A DNA stretch of 64,000 nt from JASHPR01 sp963842355 (GTDB lineage Bacteria; Actinomycetota; Actinomycetes; Streptosporangiales; Streptosporangiaceae), in NCBI GenBank assembly GCA_963842355.1, contig CAWJGC010000013.1, positions 124,001 to 188,000 of the forward strand, written 5' to 3'. The notes under the pieces are model-generated. The model was not told the origin of the DNA. It searched no databases and worked only from the letters and a program-made list of their open reading frames with translations. Position numbers and translations under genes: made by a program. Positions within the stretch are counted from its first letter, which is position 1, and the number at the start of each line of letters is the position of its first letter. Positions 50,893-59,035 of this stretch are shown here, piece after piece.

Positions 50893-52421
50893 GAACTCAC
50901 CGGGCCGCCCCCGGCCAGGGACTGCTCAAGCACCGCCTGCCAGGCCCGCCTGACCGCGGCGCGTTCGCCGGCGGCGAGCGCGGGCCGGACCGGGGCGCCG
51001 GTCTCGAACGGCAGGCCCTCCAGCGTGGCGAGATCCCAGAGGCCGGTCCCGAGGCCGGCCAGGGCGCCGGCCCCGAGCGCCGTGACCTCCGCCGCGGCCG
51101 GACGTTCCAGCACGACGCCGGTCAGGTCGGCGATGCCCTGCAGCAGCGAGTCGTTGCGGCTCATGCCGCCGTCGACGCGGATCGACCGCAGCGCGCCGCC
51201 GATCCCGCCCCCGACCGCGTCGATCGCGTCGGCGACCTGGTGCGCGACGCCGAGCAGCGCGGCCTCGGCCACGTCGGCCGCCACGGCGTCGGCGGTCAGG
51301 CCCAGGATGTCAGCCTTCGGGGCCGACCCCCAGCGCGGCGTGCCCAGGCCGAACAGCGCCGGGACGCACCACGGCCCCTGGGCCGCCCCGCGGCGGGCGG
51401 CGTCGCTGATCGCACCGTCGCGGATGACCGGCCAGCCGTCGGCGGCGAGGACCCCGAGCTGGCGCAGCCAGGTCGTGACCCCGCCGGCGTTGGGCACGAA
51501 CCCCTCCAGCGCGTAGGCCGCGCCGCGGTCCAGCCGCCAGGCGCAGCTCGACACGACCCCGGCGGGCGCCCGTTCTGGCGGCTGGTCGCCCGCGTGACAC
51601 CACAGGAAAGCGCCCGTGCCCAGGGTCAGCTTGGCCATCCCCTCGTGCCAGCAGCGCTGTCCGAACAAGGCAGCCTGCTGGTCTCCGACGGCCGCCCCGA
51701 TCACCGCGCGCCCGCCGCAGGTGCCGGGGTCGGTCACGGCCAGCCGACCGGCCGTGGTCGTGACCGCGGGGAGCATCGGCGCGGGGATCCCGAACAGGTC
51801 GAGCAGACCCGGGTCCCAGGCCGAAGCGGCCAGGTCGAACAGCATGGTCCTGGCGGCCATCGACGGCTCGGTGACATGGACCGCGCCGCCGCTGAGGTTC
51901 CAGGTCAGCCAGCAGTTGACGTCGCCGAACAGCAGTTCCCCCGCGGCGGCCCGGCGCCGCGCCCCGGGAACCGAGTCGAGCAGCCAGGCCAGTTTCGCGG
52001 CACTGAACGCCGGCTGCAGCGGCAGTCCCGTGCGCTGGCGGACTCCCGGTTCGTGGCCGGCCTGGCGCAGCTCCTCGCAGCGGCAGGCCGACCGGGTGTC
52101 CCGCCAGCTTATGGCCGGGTAGATCGCCGCTCCCGACGCGCGCTCCCAGACGACGAACGTCTCGGTCTGCGCGGCCAGGCCGATCGCCGCGACGTCGGCC
52201 CAGGTCGCGCCCGCCGGGCCGATCGCGTCCGCGACCACGCCGAGCACGCTGGCCAAGAGCTCAGCCGGGTCGTGCTCCACCCAGCCCGGCCGGGGGAACG
52301 CGCTGGCCACCGGGCGGCTGGCCAGCGCCAGCGGGCGCAGCGCCGCGTCCAGGGCCACGCACCTGCTCGACGAGCTGCCCTGGTCGACGGCCAGGACGAT
52401 GGGCGGCGTCGGCCGGCTCAT
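50889..52421 (-). CDS. FGGY-family kinase, glycerol kinase-like
   Basis: 510 aa. AVDQGSSSSRCVALDAALRP (phosphate 1), PGWVEHDPAELLASV, ISWRDTRSACRCEEL, ATP-side VIGAAVGDQQAALFGQ (catalytic Asp) and KLTLGTGAFLWCHAG, then IRVDGGMSRNDSLLQGIAD. These positions follow GlpK, so glycerol to sn-glycerol-3-phosphate is the likely reaction, feeding the adjacent GlpD. ATGA overlaps on both sides. Confidence 0.9.
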   Translation of the reverse strand: MSRPTPPIVLAVDQGSSSSRCVALDAALRPLALASRPVASAFPRPGWVEHDPAELLASVLGVVADAIGPAGATWADVAAIGLAAQTETFVVWERASGAAIYPAISWRDTRSACRCEELRQAGHEPGVRQRTGLPLQPAFSAAKLAWLLDSVPGARRRAAAGELLFGDVNCWLTWNLSGGAVHVTEPSMAARTMLFDLAASAWDPGLLDLFGIPAPMLPAVTTTAGRLAVTDPGTCGGRAVIGAAVGDQQAALFGQRCWHEGMAKLTLGTGAFLWCHAGDQPPERAPAGVVSSCAWRLDRGAAYALEGFVPNAGGVTTWLRQLGVLAADGWPVIRDGAISDAARRGAAQGPWCVPALFGLGTPRWGSAPKADILGLTADAVAADVAEAALLGVAHQVADAIDAVGGGIGGALRSIRVDGGMSRNDSLLQGIADLTGVVLERPAAAEVTALGAGALAGLGTGLWDLATLEGLPFETGAPVRPALAAGERAAVRRAWQAVLEQSLAGGGPVSS

Positions 52422-53173
52422 CCCGGGCCCGATCCTGGCCCCGGCCCGGCGGCGGCCCTGAGCACCTCTCGCACCTGCCCCGCGATCGCGGGGCCGCCGG
52501 GCAGCCTGCCCTCGAAGATCGCGCCGCCGATCGTGAACCCCCAGGCCCCGGCCTGGTCCAGCGCCCTGATCTGGCCGGTGGTCGCGACCGATCCGGCGGC
52601 GATCACCGGGCCGCTCGCGGCCCGCACCACCGCCCGGGTCAGCTCGGCCGCGTCGGCGGTCTGGTGCCGGTAAGCGAGCAGGTCGAGGCCGAACACGCCG
52701 TCCAGCGCGGTGATCCTGCGGGCGCTCTCGGCGATCTCGGTAATCTCGCCCCGCAGGACGCTCGGGTGGCCGACCACCGTGCCCGGGAAGGGGCAGTACC
52801 GGGGCCGGGCTCGGTTCCCCGCCCGCCCGCCCTCCGCCCGCCCGCCCGCCGCCCGCCCGCCCTCCGCCCGCTCGCCCAGGACCCGGAGCCCGTCCTCGGG
52901 GTGCGTCCCGCCGAGCAGCCAGTCGACGCCGATCTCGGCCGAGGCCGCCACCGAGCGGAGTTCCTCCTCCCGGGTGGTCGAGACCACCTCGAGCATGACC
53001 TCCAGGCCATCGGCGTGCGCGCGGGCGCAGACCTCCCGCAACTCGGCCACCGGCACCCCGATGTCCTTGAAACCGACATAACGCAGGCCGCACCCGCGGA
53101 TCTGCTCGTACACGCCGACCGGGTCGTCCACGGTCCGGTCGTGGTGGGTCAGCATGAAGACGAACTGGATCAC
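52418..53173 (-). CDS. TIM-barrel protein of the ribulose-phosphate-binding barrel type
   Basis: 251 aa from GTG 53173. The barrel starts VIQFVFMLTHHDRTVDDP; strands carry YVGFKDIGVPVAEL, VMLEVVSTTREEELRS, VDWLLGGTHPEDGL, VFGLDLLAYRHQ, GPVIAAGSVATTGQIRAL and the phosphate-binding WGFTIGGAIFEGRLPGG. Similar in layout to NanE-type epimerases and HisA-like barrels; the reaction cannot be named. A low-complexity insert GGRAAGGRAEGGRAGN comes from a CCGCCCGCC DNA repeat (52805-52875). Coupled to both neighbours. Confidence 0.75.
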   Translation of the reverse strand: MIQFVFMLTHHDRTVDDPVGVYEQIRGCGLRYVGFKDIGVPVAELREVCARAHADGLEVMLEVVSTTREEELRSVAASAEIGVDWLLGGTHPEDGLRVLGERAEGGRAAGGRAEGGRAGNRARPRYCPFPGTVVGHPSVLRGEITEIAESARRITALDGVFGLDLLAYRHQTADAAELTRAVVRAASGPVIAAGSVATTGQIRALDQAGAWGFTIGGAIFEGRLPGGPAIAGQVREVLRAAAGPGPGSGPG

Positions 53174-54078
53174 CGGGAACTCCCCTCGCTCGGATCGTTC
53201 GCGCGCTCGCCGGCCGCGCCGCGCTCGCGGGGCTCGCCGGGCAGCAGCGCGGCGATGCCGTCGATGACGTAGTCGGGCCGCTGCGGCGCGGCGGCGATCT
53301 CGGCCTCGCTGGTGACGCCGGACAGGACCAGCACGCTCGGCATGCCCAGCGTGCGGCTCATCGCGACGTCGGTCGAGAGGCGGTCGCCGACGATGACGGC
53401 CTCGCCGGGCGGGACGGCCAGCCGCCGCAGCAACTCGGCCGCCATGTGCTCGCTCGGCTTGCCCAGCACGGCCTCGGCCCGCGCTCCGGTGCACGCCTCC
53501 ACCGCGGCCAGCATCGCCGCACAGTCCGGGAGCCCGCCGTCGGGGGTGGGACAGAACGGGTCGGGGTTGGTCGCGACGATCACCGCGCCGAAATGACGGA
53601 CCGCGCGGAAGGCGTTCAGCAGCTTGGCGTAGCTGAACGTGCGGTCGAACGAGACCACCACCACTCCCGCCGCGGCAGGCTCGGTGGCGACCTCGATGCC
53701 CGCCGCCGCCAGCGTCGCGTCGACCAGTGGCTCGGCCACCGTGAGGGCGGCCTGGCCGGGGTGCCGTTCGGCCAGGTAGGCGGTCAGCACCCCGAGCGGG
53801 GTCACGACGTCGCCGGGCTGTGTGGGTATGCCCAGGCCGGACAGGTGCTGCGCGTAGCTCGCCGGGCTGCGCAGCGGGTTGTTGGTCAGGAAGACCACCC
53901 GCGAGCCCGCCGCGCGGATCCGGGCGATCGTCTCCGCGGCTCCGGGCAGCAGCTTGCCGCCCAGGTACACGGTGCCGTCGAGGTCGAGCGCGTAGCCGCG
54001 GAAGATCCGCGGCGGACGGCGGAGCCCGGGGCGCCCGGCGCCTGCGGGCCCGGCGGAGGGCGGCGTCGGCGCCGTCAT
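53170..54078 (-). CDS. NagD/AraL-type HAD phosphatase
   Basis: 302 aa. HAD motif I GYALDLDGTVYLGGKLLPGA, motif II VVFLTNNPLRSPASYAQHL (Thr-Asn-Asn), a C2-type cap, motif III ACTGARAEAVLGKPSEHM (Lys) and motif IV VIVGDRLSTDVAMSRTLGMPSVLVLSGVT. Members dephosphorylate small sugar or glycerol phosphates. Next to a glycerol-1-phosphate dehydrogenase it recalls the AraL-AraM pair of Bacillus. The tail is Arg/Glu-rich and disordered. Confidence 0.9.
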   Translation of the reverse strand: MTAPTPPSAGPAGAGRPGLRRPPRIFRGYALDLDGTVYLGGKLLPGAAETIARIRAAGSRVVFLTNNPLRSPASYAQHLSGLGIPTQPGDVVTPLGVLTAYLAERHPGQAALTVAEPLVDATLAAAGIEVATEPAAAGVVVVSFDRTFSYAKLLNAFRAVRHFGAVIVATNPDPFCPTPDGGLPDCAAMLAAVEACTGARAEAVLGKPSEHMAAELLRRLAVPPGEAVIVGDRLSTDVAMSRTLGMPSVLVLSGVTSEAEIAAAPQRPDYVIDGIAALLPGEPRERGAAGERANDPSEGSSR

Positions 54079-55661
54079 GGCTGCTGCGCGGCTGAGGCGG
54101 CCCCGGCCAGCACCTCGTCGACGTCGGCGTCTTCCCAGGCGCCGAGGAGCATGGCCAGGTCGGCCACGCCGAACCGGTGCCGGAGCAGGGCGCAGTGAGC
54201 CACGGCCCAGCGGGCCGTCGCGTCGTCCACCTGCTCAGCCAGGTCGCTGAACCGGGTCGGCAGCCCGGCGGACCGTAGCGCGCGGGCGGCCGCCGCGGGA
54301 TCGATCAGCATGTCGCCCAGCGCGGCGTGGTGGGCGGCCCAGGACGACCGCAACGCGGTCAGCGGCCCACCGCGATCGCCTCCGGAACCGAGCCGCCGCA
54401 GCTTCGCCGCGTAGTCCGAGAAACACTCCGCGGCCATCGCCCCGGCCGGGTCGAGCCCGGCGAACGCGCGGTCGATCCGGTCCCGGACGGTATCGGGATC
54501 CGGGAGCCTGGCCCCGCGCTCCAGGCCGCCGCCGGCAACCTGCCGCAGCACATGGTCCCAGGTCTGCGCGGCGACGATGCTCGCGACGCCCACGTGCGCG
54601 CCGTGGAAGCCGGCCCGCTGCCCCCGGGCCGTCGCGGCCATCTCGAGCAGGTGACTGATCGCGTGTTCCATTCCCGATGACGGCGCGGTCGTGCCGGCCA
54701 CGCCCATCGCTATGCCGCTGAGGGTCAGCAGGCCGGCCAGGTCGGCCAGGTCGGCCACGCCGGCCGGGACATCGCGGCCGCCGCCCAGCCGCGGCGCCAG
54801 GGCCAGCAGCCGCTGGCCGTGCGCCAGCGCGAGCCGGGCGACGGTGGGGTGGTAGGGCGGGTCCCCCGGATGCGCGGGCGGGCCAGCGGGCGGCGGGCCA
54901 GGGTGGGCGGGGCCGCGGGCGGGCGTCACGGCCGAGGCCAGGTACCAGTCCGCGTTCGCGGTGAACATGGCCATCAGGTCGCCCACGCCGGCCCGGTTCA
55001 GCTCGGGCGGGGCGTCCCGCAGCACGCCAGGGTCGATGACCAGCAGGTCCGGCCAGCGGGACGCCGCCGTGCGCTTGACCCCCCGGCGGAGCAGGACGGA
55101 GAACGGGTCGGCGTAGCCGTTGACGCTGGTGGCCGTCTGCACCGCGACCAGCGGCACCGCGCCGGAAGCCGCCGCCGCCTTGCCGATGTCGGTGATCGTG
55201 CCCGACCCGACGGTGATCACGCAGCCGGCGCCCGCGGCGGCCGCCGTCGCGGCCGCGACCGTCGGCTCGTCCGCGTGAACGGCATCCGCCCCCCCGAGGA
55301 CCGCCCAGTGGACCGCGAAGCGGGCGCCCAGCGCTTCCTCGACGACGGCCCGAAGATCCCGGCCGCCCGTCTGCATCGGCGTGGCGGCGGCCAGCACCAC
55401 CACGTCGCCGCCGGGCAGGCCCAGCCCGGCCACCACGTCGGCGAGGACGTCCAGGGCGCCCGCACCCGCCGCCACCCGGCCCAGCCCGAGCGGGCTCAGC
55501 CGTGAGCCGTCCGGCGCGCTGGCCAGATCCCGGCGCAGGCCGTCGACGTCGAGCCCGATCGCTGGGTCTCCCGCTCGGTCTCCCGCTCGGCTCCGGGGCC
55601 CCGCCCGGCTCCCCATTCCCCCGGCCCGGCCCTGCAGCTCGGTCTCGCCGCCGGACGTCAC
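54075..55661 (-). CDS. sn-Glycerol-1-phosphate dehydrogenase (EgsA/AraM-like)
   Basis: 528 aa, longer than the usual 350-400 because of a Gly/Arg-rich N terminus and a Pro/Gly insert (PARGPAHPGPPPAG). The Fe-ADH_2 core has VITVGSGTITDIGKAAA (NAD-binding GSGT), VAVQTATSVNGYADPFSVL, metal Asp in NRAGVGDLMAMFTANADW, and metal His residues in SGMEHAISHLLEM and RAGFHGAHVGVASIV. It interconverts DHAP and sn-glycerol-1-phosphate, the archaeal-type stereoisomer. GTG overlaps the kinase stop upstream; ATGA joins it to the phosphatase. Confidence 0.9.
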   Translation of the reverse strand: MTSGGETELQGRAGGMGSRAGPRSRAGDRAGDPAIGLDVDGLRRDLASAPDGSRLSPLGLGRVAAGAGALDVLADVVAGLGLPGGDVVVLAAATPMQTGGRDLRAVVEEALGARFAVHWAVLGGADAVHADEPTVAAATAAAAGAGCVITVGSGTITDIGKAAAASGAVPLVAVQTATSVNGYADPFSVLLRRGVKRTAASRWPDLLVIDPGVLRDAPPELNRAGVGDLMAMFTANADWYLASAVTPARGPAHPGPPPAGPPAHPGDPPYHPTVARLALAHGQRLLALAPRLGGGRDVPAGVADLADLAGLLTLSGIAMGVAGTTAPSSGMEHAISHLLEMAATARGQRAGFHGAHVGVASIVAAQTWDHVLRQVAGGGLERGARLPDPDTVRDRIDRAFAGLDPAGAMAAECFSDYAAKLRRLGSGGDRGGPLTALRSSWAAHHAALGDMLIDPAAAARALRSAGLPTRFSDLAEQVDDATARWAVAHCALLRHRFGVADLAMLLGAWEDADVDEVLAGAASAAQQP

Positions 55662-57136
55662 GCCAGCGCCCCTTCGACGCCGTCGTAGAGCGCGCGGTAC
55701 TGCGCGTACCGCTCCTCGTAGACCGCCCGCGCCCGCTCGTCGGGCTCGTGGCACCGGTCGGACGGCAGCACGGTCCTCGCGACCGCATCGGCGGCGTCGC
55801 GGAACGTTCCGGCCGCCAAGCCCGCCAGGACCGCCGCACCAAGCGCGGTCGGCTCGTCGGCCAGGACGGGGCGGACCGGCCGGCCCGTCACGTCGGCCTT
55901 GATCTGCAGCCACAACTCGCTGCGGGCCCCTCCGCCGACGACGCGGATCTCCCCGTCGGCCAGGCCGAGCGCGTCCAGCCGCCCCAGCACGTCCCGCAGC
56001 GCGAACGAGCAGCCCTCCACGACCGCGCGGGCCAGATGGCCGCGGTCGTGGTTCATGGACAGGCCGGCGAAGGTCCCGCGCATCCGGTCGTTCCATCGCG
56101 GCACGGTCGCGCCGGACAGCGCGGGCACGAACAGCACGCCGTCGGCGCCGGCCGGCGCGCGGGCGGCCAGTTCGAAGAGCCCGGCCTGATCGATGCCGAG
56201 AACGGACTCGGCGCACCAGAGCGTGCTGCCGCCGGACACGAAGCCGGGGTTCTCGACGAGCAGCAGCCCGGTGATCGCGTGCGCGTGGGTCTCCACCACG
56301 TGCTCGGCGTCGAAGACCGCGCTCGGCGCGGTGGCCGCCACGGGCTCGGCGGTGCCGGTGACGTCGGCGACCAGACCGGGTACGACGGCCCCGGCGCCGA
56401 CGCAGGCGGCGTGCTCGTCCCCGGTCCCGACCACGACCGTGACGTCGCGGCTGAGGCCCAGGTCCGCCGCGGCCTCGGCGGTGAGCGTCCCCGCGGCTTC
56501 CGCGGACGGGCGGATCCCGGCCAGCAGGCCGGGGTCAAGGCCGGCCGCCTCGAGCATGCGGTCGTCCCAGGCGCCGGTCCGCACGTCGTACAGGAGCGTG
56601 GACGAGGCATTCGCATGATCTTGCGCCAGCACCCCGGTGAGCCACCCGAGCACATAGCCGCCGACCGGGGGAAAGCACCGGGCCTGGCGGAAGACGGCAG
56701 GCTCGTGCTCGCGCAGCCACATCAGCTTGGGCGCGATGTGCGAGGCGTCGGCGTTGAGCCCGGTCGTGTCGAAGATGCGGTCCGGCCCGACCTCGCGGGA
56801 GAGTTCCGCGGCCTGCCCGGCCGCCCGGCGGTCCAGCCAGATGATGCCCGAACGCAGCGGCCGGAGCCGGTCGTCGACCGGCACGACCCCGTCGACCTGC
56901 GAGGCCAGGCCGAGGTGGGTCACCTCGGCCGGCGCGACGCCGGACCTGGTGATGAGCTGACGGACCGCGACCGTGAGGCCGGTCTGCCAGTCAGCGGGAT
57001 CCTGCTCGGCCCACCCGTTCGCGGGATGCCGCATCGTGCAGCCCTGTCCCGCGGACGCGACCGCGCGCCCGTCCGGGTCGAGCAGCACCGCCTTCACGCT
57101 CTGCGAGCCGATGTCGGCGCCGATCAGGTAGCCCAT
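55658..57136 (-). CDS. FGGY-family carbohydrate kinase, xylulokinase-like
   Basis: 492 aa. LIGADIGSQSVKAVLLDPDG (phosphate 1), GWAEQDPADWQTGL, GIIWLDRRAAGQAAEL, VVVGTGDEHAACVGAGAV (catalytic Asp) and VRVVGGGARSELWLQIKADVTGRPV (xylulokinase-type C-terminal signature). It phosphorylates a ketose or polyol, probably C5. First recognisable gene of the six-gene operon; a possible decayed coding frame upstream overlaps its first codons. Confidence 0.9.
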   Translation of the reverse strand: MGYLIGADIGSQSVKAVLLDPDGRAVASAGQGCTMRHPANGWAEQDPADWQTGLTVAVRQLITRSGVAPAEVTHLGLASQVDGVVPVDDRLRPLRSGIIWLDRRAAGQAAELSREVGPDRIFDTTGLNADASHIAPKLMWLREHEPAVFRQARCFPPVGGYVLGWLTGVLAQDHANASSTLLYDVRTGAWDDRMLEAAGLDPGLLAGIRPSAEAAGTLTAEAAADLGLSRDVTVVVGTGDEHAACVGAGAVVPGLVADVTGTAEPVAATAPSAVFDAEHVVETHAHAITGLLLVENPGFVSGGSTLWCAESVLGIDQAGLFELAARAPAGADGVLFVPALSGATVPRWNDRMRGTFAGLSMNHDRGHLARAVVEGCSFALRDVLGRLDALGLADGEIRVVGGGARSELWLQIKADVTGRPVRPVLADEPTALGAAVLAGLAAGTFRDAADAVARTVLPSDRCHEPDERARAVYEERYAQYRALYDGVEGALA

Positions 57137-57736
57137 GCCCGCCGTGCCCTCATCCCCGTCCGCGGGCCGGCTGGCCCGCTCCGGATGGCTGGCCCGGCCC
57201 GGCCAGCCGACTCATATCTCTCGCGGTTGCGGTATTTCAGGTAGAAGGCTGCCGTAATTCCCATCGCCGCCACAAGGAGGTCGACGGGTCCGGGCCGGTT
57301 CGCGTAGCCGTACCCGCTGCCCAGGAAGCTGACGCCGGGCCGCGCCAGGAAAACCGGGAACGCCTCGGAGCGGAGGGGCCGGGCCGTCCTGAGCCCGCAG
57401 GCCGCGGTTCCGGCCGGGCCGGTTCGGCCGGGTCAACGATGATCGGCTGGCTTGCGGTACGACCGATGACGGCCGCCATGTCCCCTCCTCGGCATGCCGC
57501 TCAGGTTGGCATGTCCCGTGGGGTCCGCGTATGCCCAGGTCGCCGGGATGCTCCGCGGCGCCGTCGACACCCTTCGGATCGCCCGCCGGAATCCGACCGT
57601 AACATACCGAATTCTCACCCGACAAGGTTCTTGGCCTGGCGTTAGCGAGCCAAAAGAGGCTCTTGACTGTTAGGTCGGACCGATAGATGATTTGGTCTGG
57701 TATGGGTTCGCGGCGGAGCCGGGCGAAGGCGGGGCG
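57137..57736. other. 600-bp divergent intergenic region with a possible gene remnant
   Basis: It lies between the polyol operon (minus) and the microcompartment operon (plus). On the minus strand one frame reads FPVFLARPGVSFLGSGYGYA then VDLLVAAMGITAAFYLKYRN, a plausible membrane helix, and ends at 57124-57126 inside the kinase start. It has no start codon, but a neighbouring frame has GGAGGGGAC-ATG at 57479. A decayed or frameshifted small membrane protein is possible. The 57640-57736 end holds the promoter of the microcompartment operon. Confidence 0.4.
57663..57708 (+). promoter_or_regulatory. Promoter/operator region of the microcompartment operon
   Basis: TTGACT (57663-57668) is followed by the dyad GGTCGGACC (57673-57681) and the half-sites GGTCT and GGTAT in TTTGGTCTGGTATGG (57691-57705). 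The half-sites match those of the island upstream. A clear -10 is not obvious. Confidence 0.4.
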
Positions 57737-59035
57737 ATGCACGACTACGACGTCTTCACCGTCGGGTCCAAGGCCGAGGTCCTGGACAAGTCGCGCGAGT
57801 TCTGGAATCCCGGCAAGACCGACTTCTGGTCGGAGACCGGGGTGGACCTCGTCATCGACCGCCGGGAGAGCTATTTCATCTGGGATATGTCGGGCCTGCG
57901 GCTCATCGACGTCCACCTGAACGGCGGGACCTACAACCTCGGGCACCGCAACCCGGAACTGGTCGAGGCCATCACCATCGGCATGCGGTCCTTCGACATC
58001 GGGAACCACCACTTCCCCTCCAGCGCCCGGGCGGCGCTGGCCGAGGCGCTCATCCGCACGGCTCCGCCGGGGCTCACCAAGGTGGTCTACGGCAGCGGCG
58101 GGGGAGAAGCCATCGACATCGCGCTCAAAACCGCGCGGCACGCCACCAAGCGGCGCAAGATCGTTTCGATCATCAAGGCCTATCACGGCCACACCGGCCT
58201 GGCGGTGGCGACCGGCGACGACCGCTTCTCCCGGCTGTTCCTCTCCGACCGGCCCGACGAGTTCGTGCACGTCCCGTTCAACGACATCGGCGCCATGGAG
58301 GCGGCCCTGGCCGGAGGCGACGCGGCCGCGGTGATCATGGAGACGATCCCGGCCACGTACGGCTTCCCGCTGCCCGAGCCCGGCTACCTGGAGGCCGTCA
58401 AGGCACTGTGCGAGCGGCACGGTTCCCTCTACATCGCGGACGAGGTGCAGACCGGCCTGATGCGGACCGGGGAGATGTGGGCGATCACCAAGCACGGCAT
58501 CGAGCCCGACATCCTGGTGACCGGCAAGGGACTGTCCGGCGGGATGTACCCGATCGCCGCCGTGCTGGTCAGCGAGGAGTGCGCCGGCTGGCTGACCGAG
58601 GACGGGTTCGCGCACATCTCCAGCTTCGGCGGGGCCGAACTCGGCTGCGTCGCCGCGCTGAAGACGCTCGAGATCTGCGGCCGGCCGGAGACCAGGTCGA
58701 TGGTCCACTACATCGCCGACCTGGTCGGCCGCGGCCTGCGCGGCATCCAGGCCCGGTACCCGGACTGGTTCACCGGCATCCGGCAGAACGGCGTCGTCAT
58801 GGGCCTGGAATTCGATCATCCCGAGGGGGCGAAGATCGTCATGCGGCACCTGTACCAGCGCGGGGTGTGGGCCATCTTCTCGACTCTCGACCCGCGGGTG
58901 CTGCAGTACAAGCCGGGCCTGCTCATGACGCCCGAACTGTGCGAGGAACTGCTCGAGCGCACCGAGGCCGGCATCGGCGGCGCCCACGCCGAGGTCCGGC
59001 GCAGCCCGGCGAGGGTCCGCGAGGCCCGCCGGTGA
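57737..59035 (+). CDS. Class-III aminotransferase-fold enzyme, probable PLP-dependent amino-alcohol-phosphate phospho-lyase
   Basis: 432 aa from ATG 57737. PLP positions: KVVYGSGGGEAIDIALKTARHAT, AYHGHTGLAVATGD, LYIADEVQTGLMRTGEMW (Asp) and the Schiff-base Lys in ILVTGKGLSGGMYPIAAVL. Enzymes of this fold in RMM-type microcompartment loci and the ethanolamine-phosphate phospho-lyases eliminate phosphate and ammonia from phosphorylated amino alcohols to give an aldehyde. The adjoining aldehyde dehydrogenase, shell genes and APH-type kinase support that role over simple transamination (inference from context). GTGA overlap with the next gene. Confidence 0.85.
   Translation: MHDYDVFTVGSKAEVLDKSREFWNPGKTDFWSETGVDLVIDRRESYFIWDMSGLRLIDVHLNGGTYNLGHRNPELVEAITIGMRSFDIGNHHFPSSARAALAEALIRTAPPGLTKVVYGSGGGEAIDIALKTARHATKRRKIVSIIKAYHGHTGLAVATGDDRFSRLFLSDRPDEFVHVPFNDIGAMEAALAGGDAAAVIMETIPATYGFPLPEPGYLEAVKALCERHGSLYIADEVQTGLMRTGEMWAITKHGIEPDILVTGKGLSGGMYPIAAVLVSEECAGWLTEDGFAHISSFGGAELGCVAALKTLEICGRPETRSMVHYIADLVGRGLRGIQARYPDWFTGIRQNGVVMGLEFDHPEGAKIVMRHLYQRGVWAIFSTLDPRVLQYKPGLLMTPELCEELLERTEAGIGGAHAEVRRSPARVREARR

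Noticed and set aside
49084..51516. 810-aa plus-strand frame over GlpD/GlpK
   Set aside because: Antisense shadow; the minus strand carries complete catalytic motifs and overlapping start/stop codons.
57737..59035. Simple 4-aminobutyrate or ornithine aminotransferase
   Set aside because: Fold is the same, but operon context (BMC shell, APH-type kinase, CoA-acylating aldehyde dehydrogenase) fits a phospho-lyase; this is inference and needs assay.
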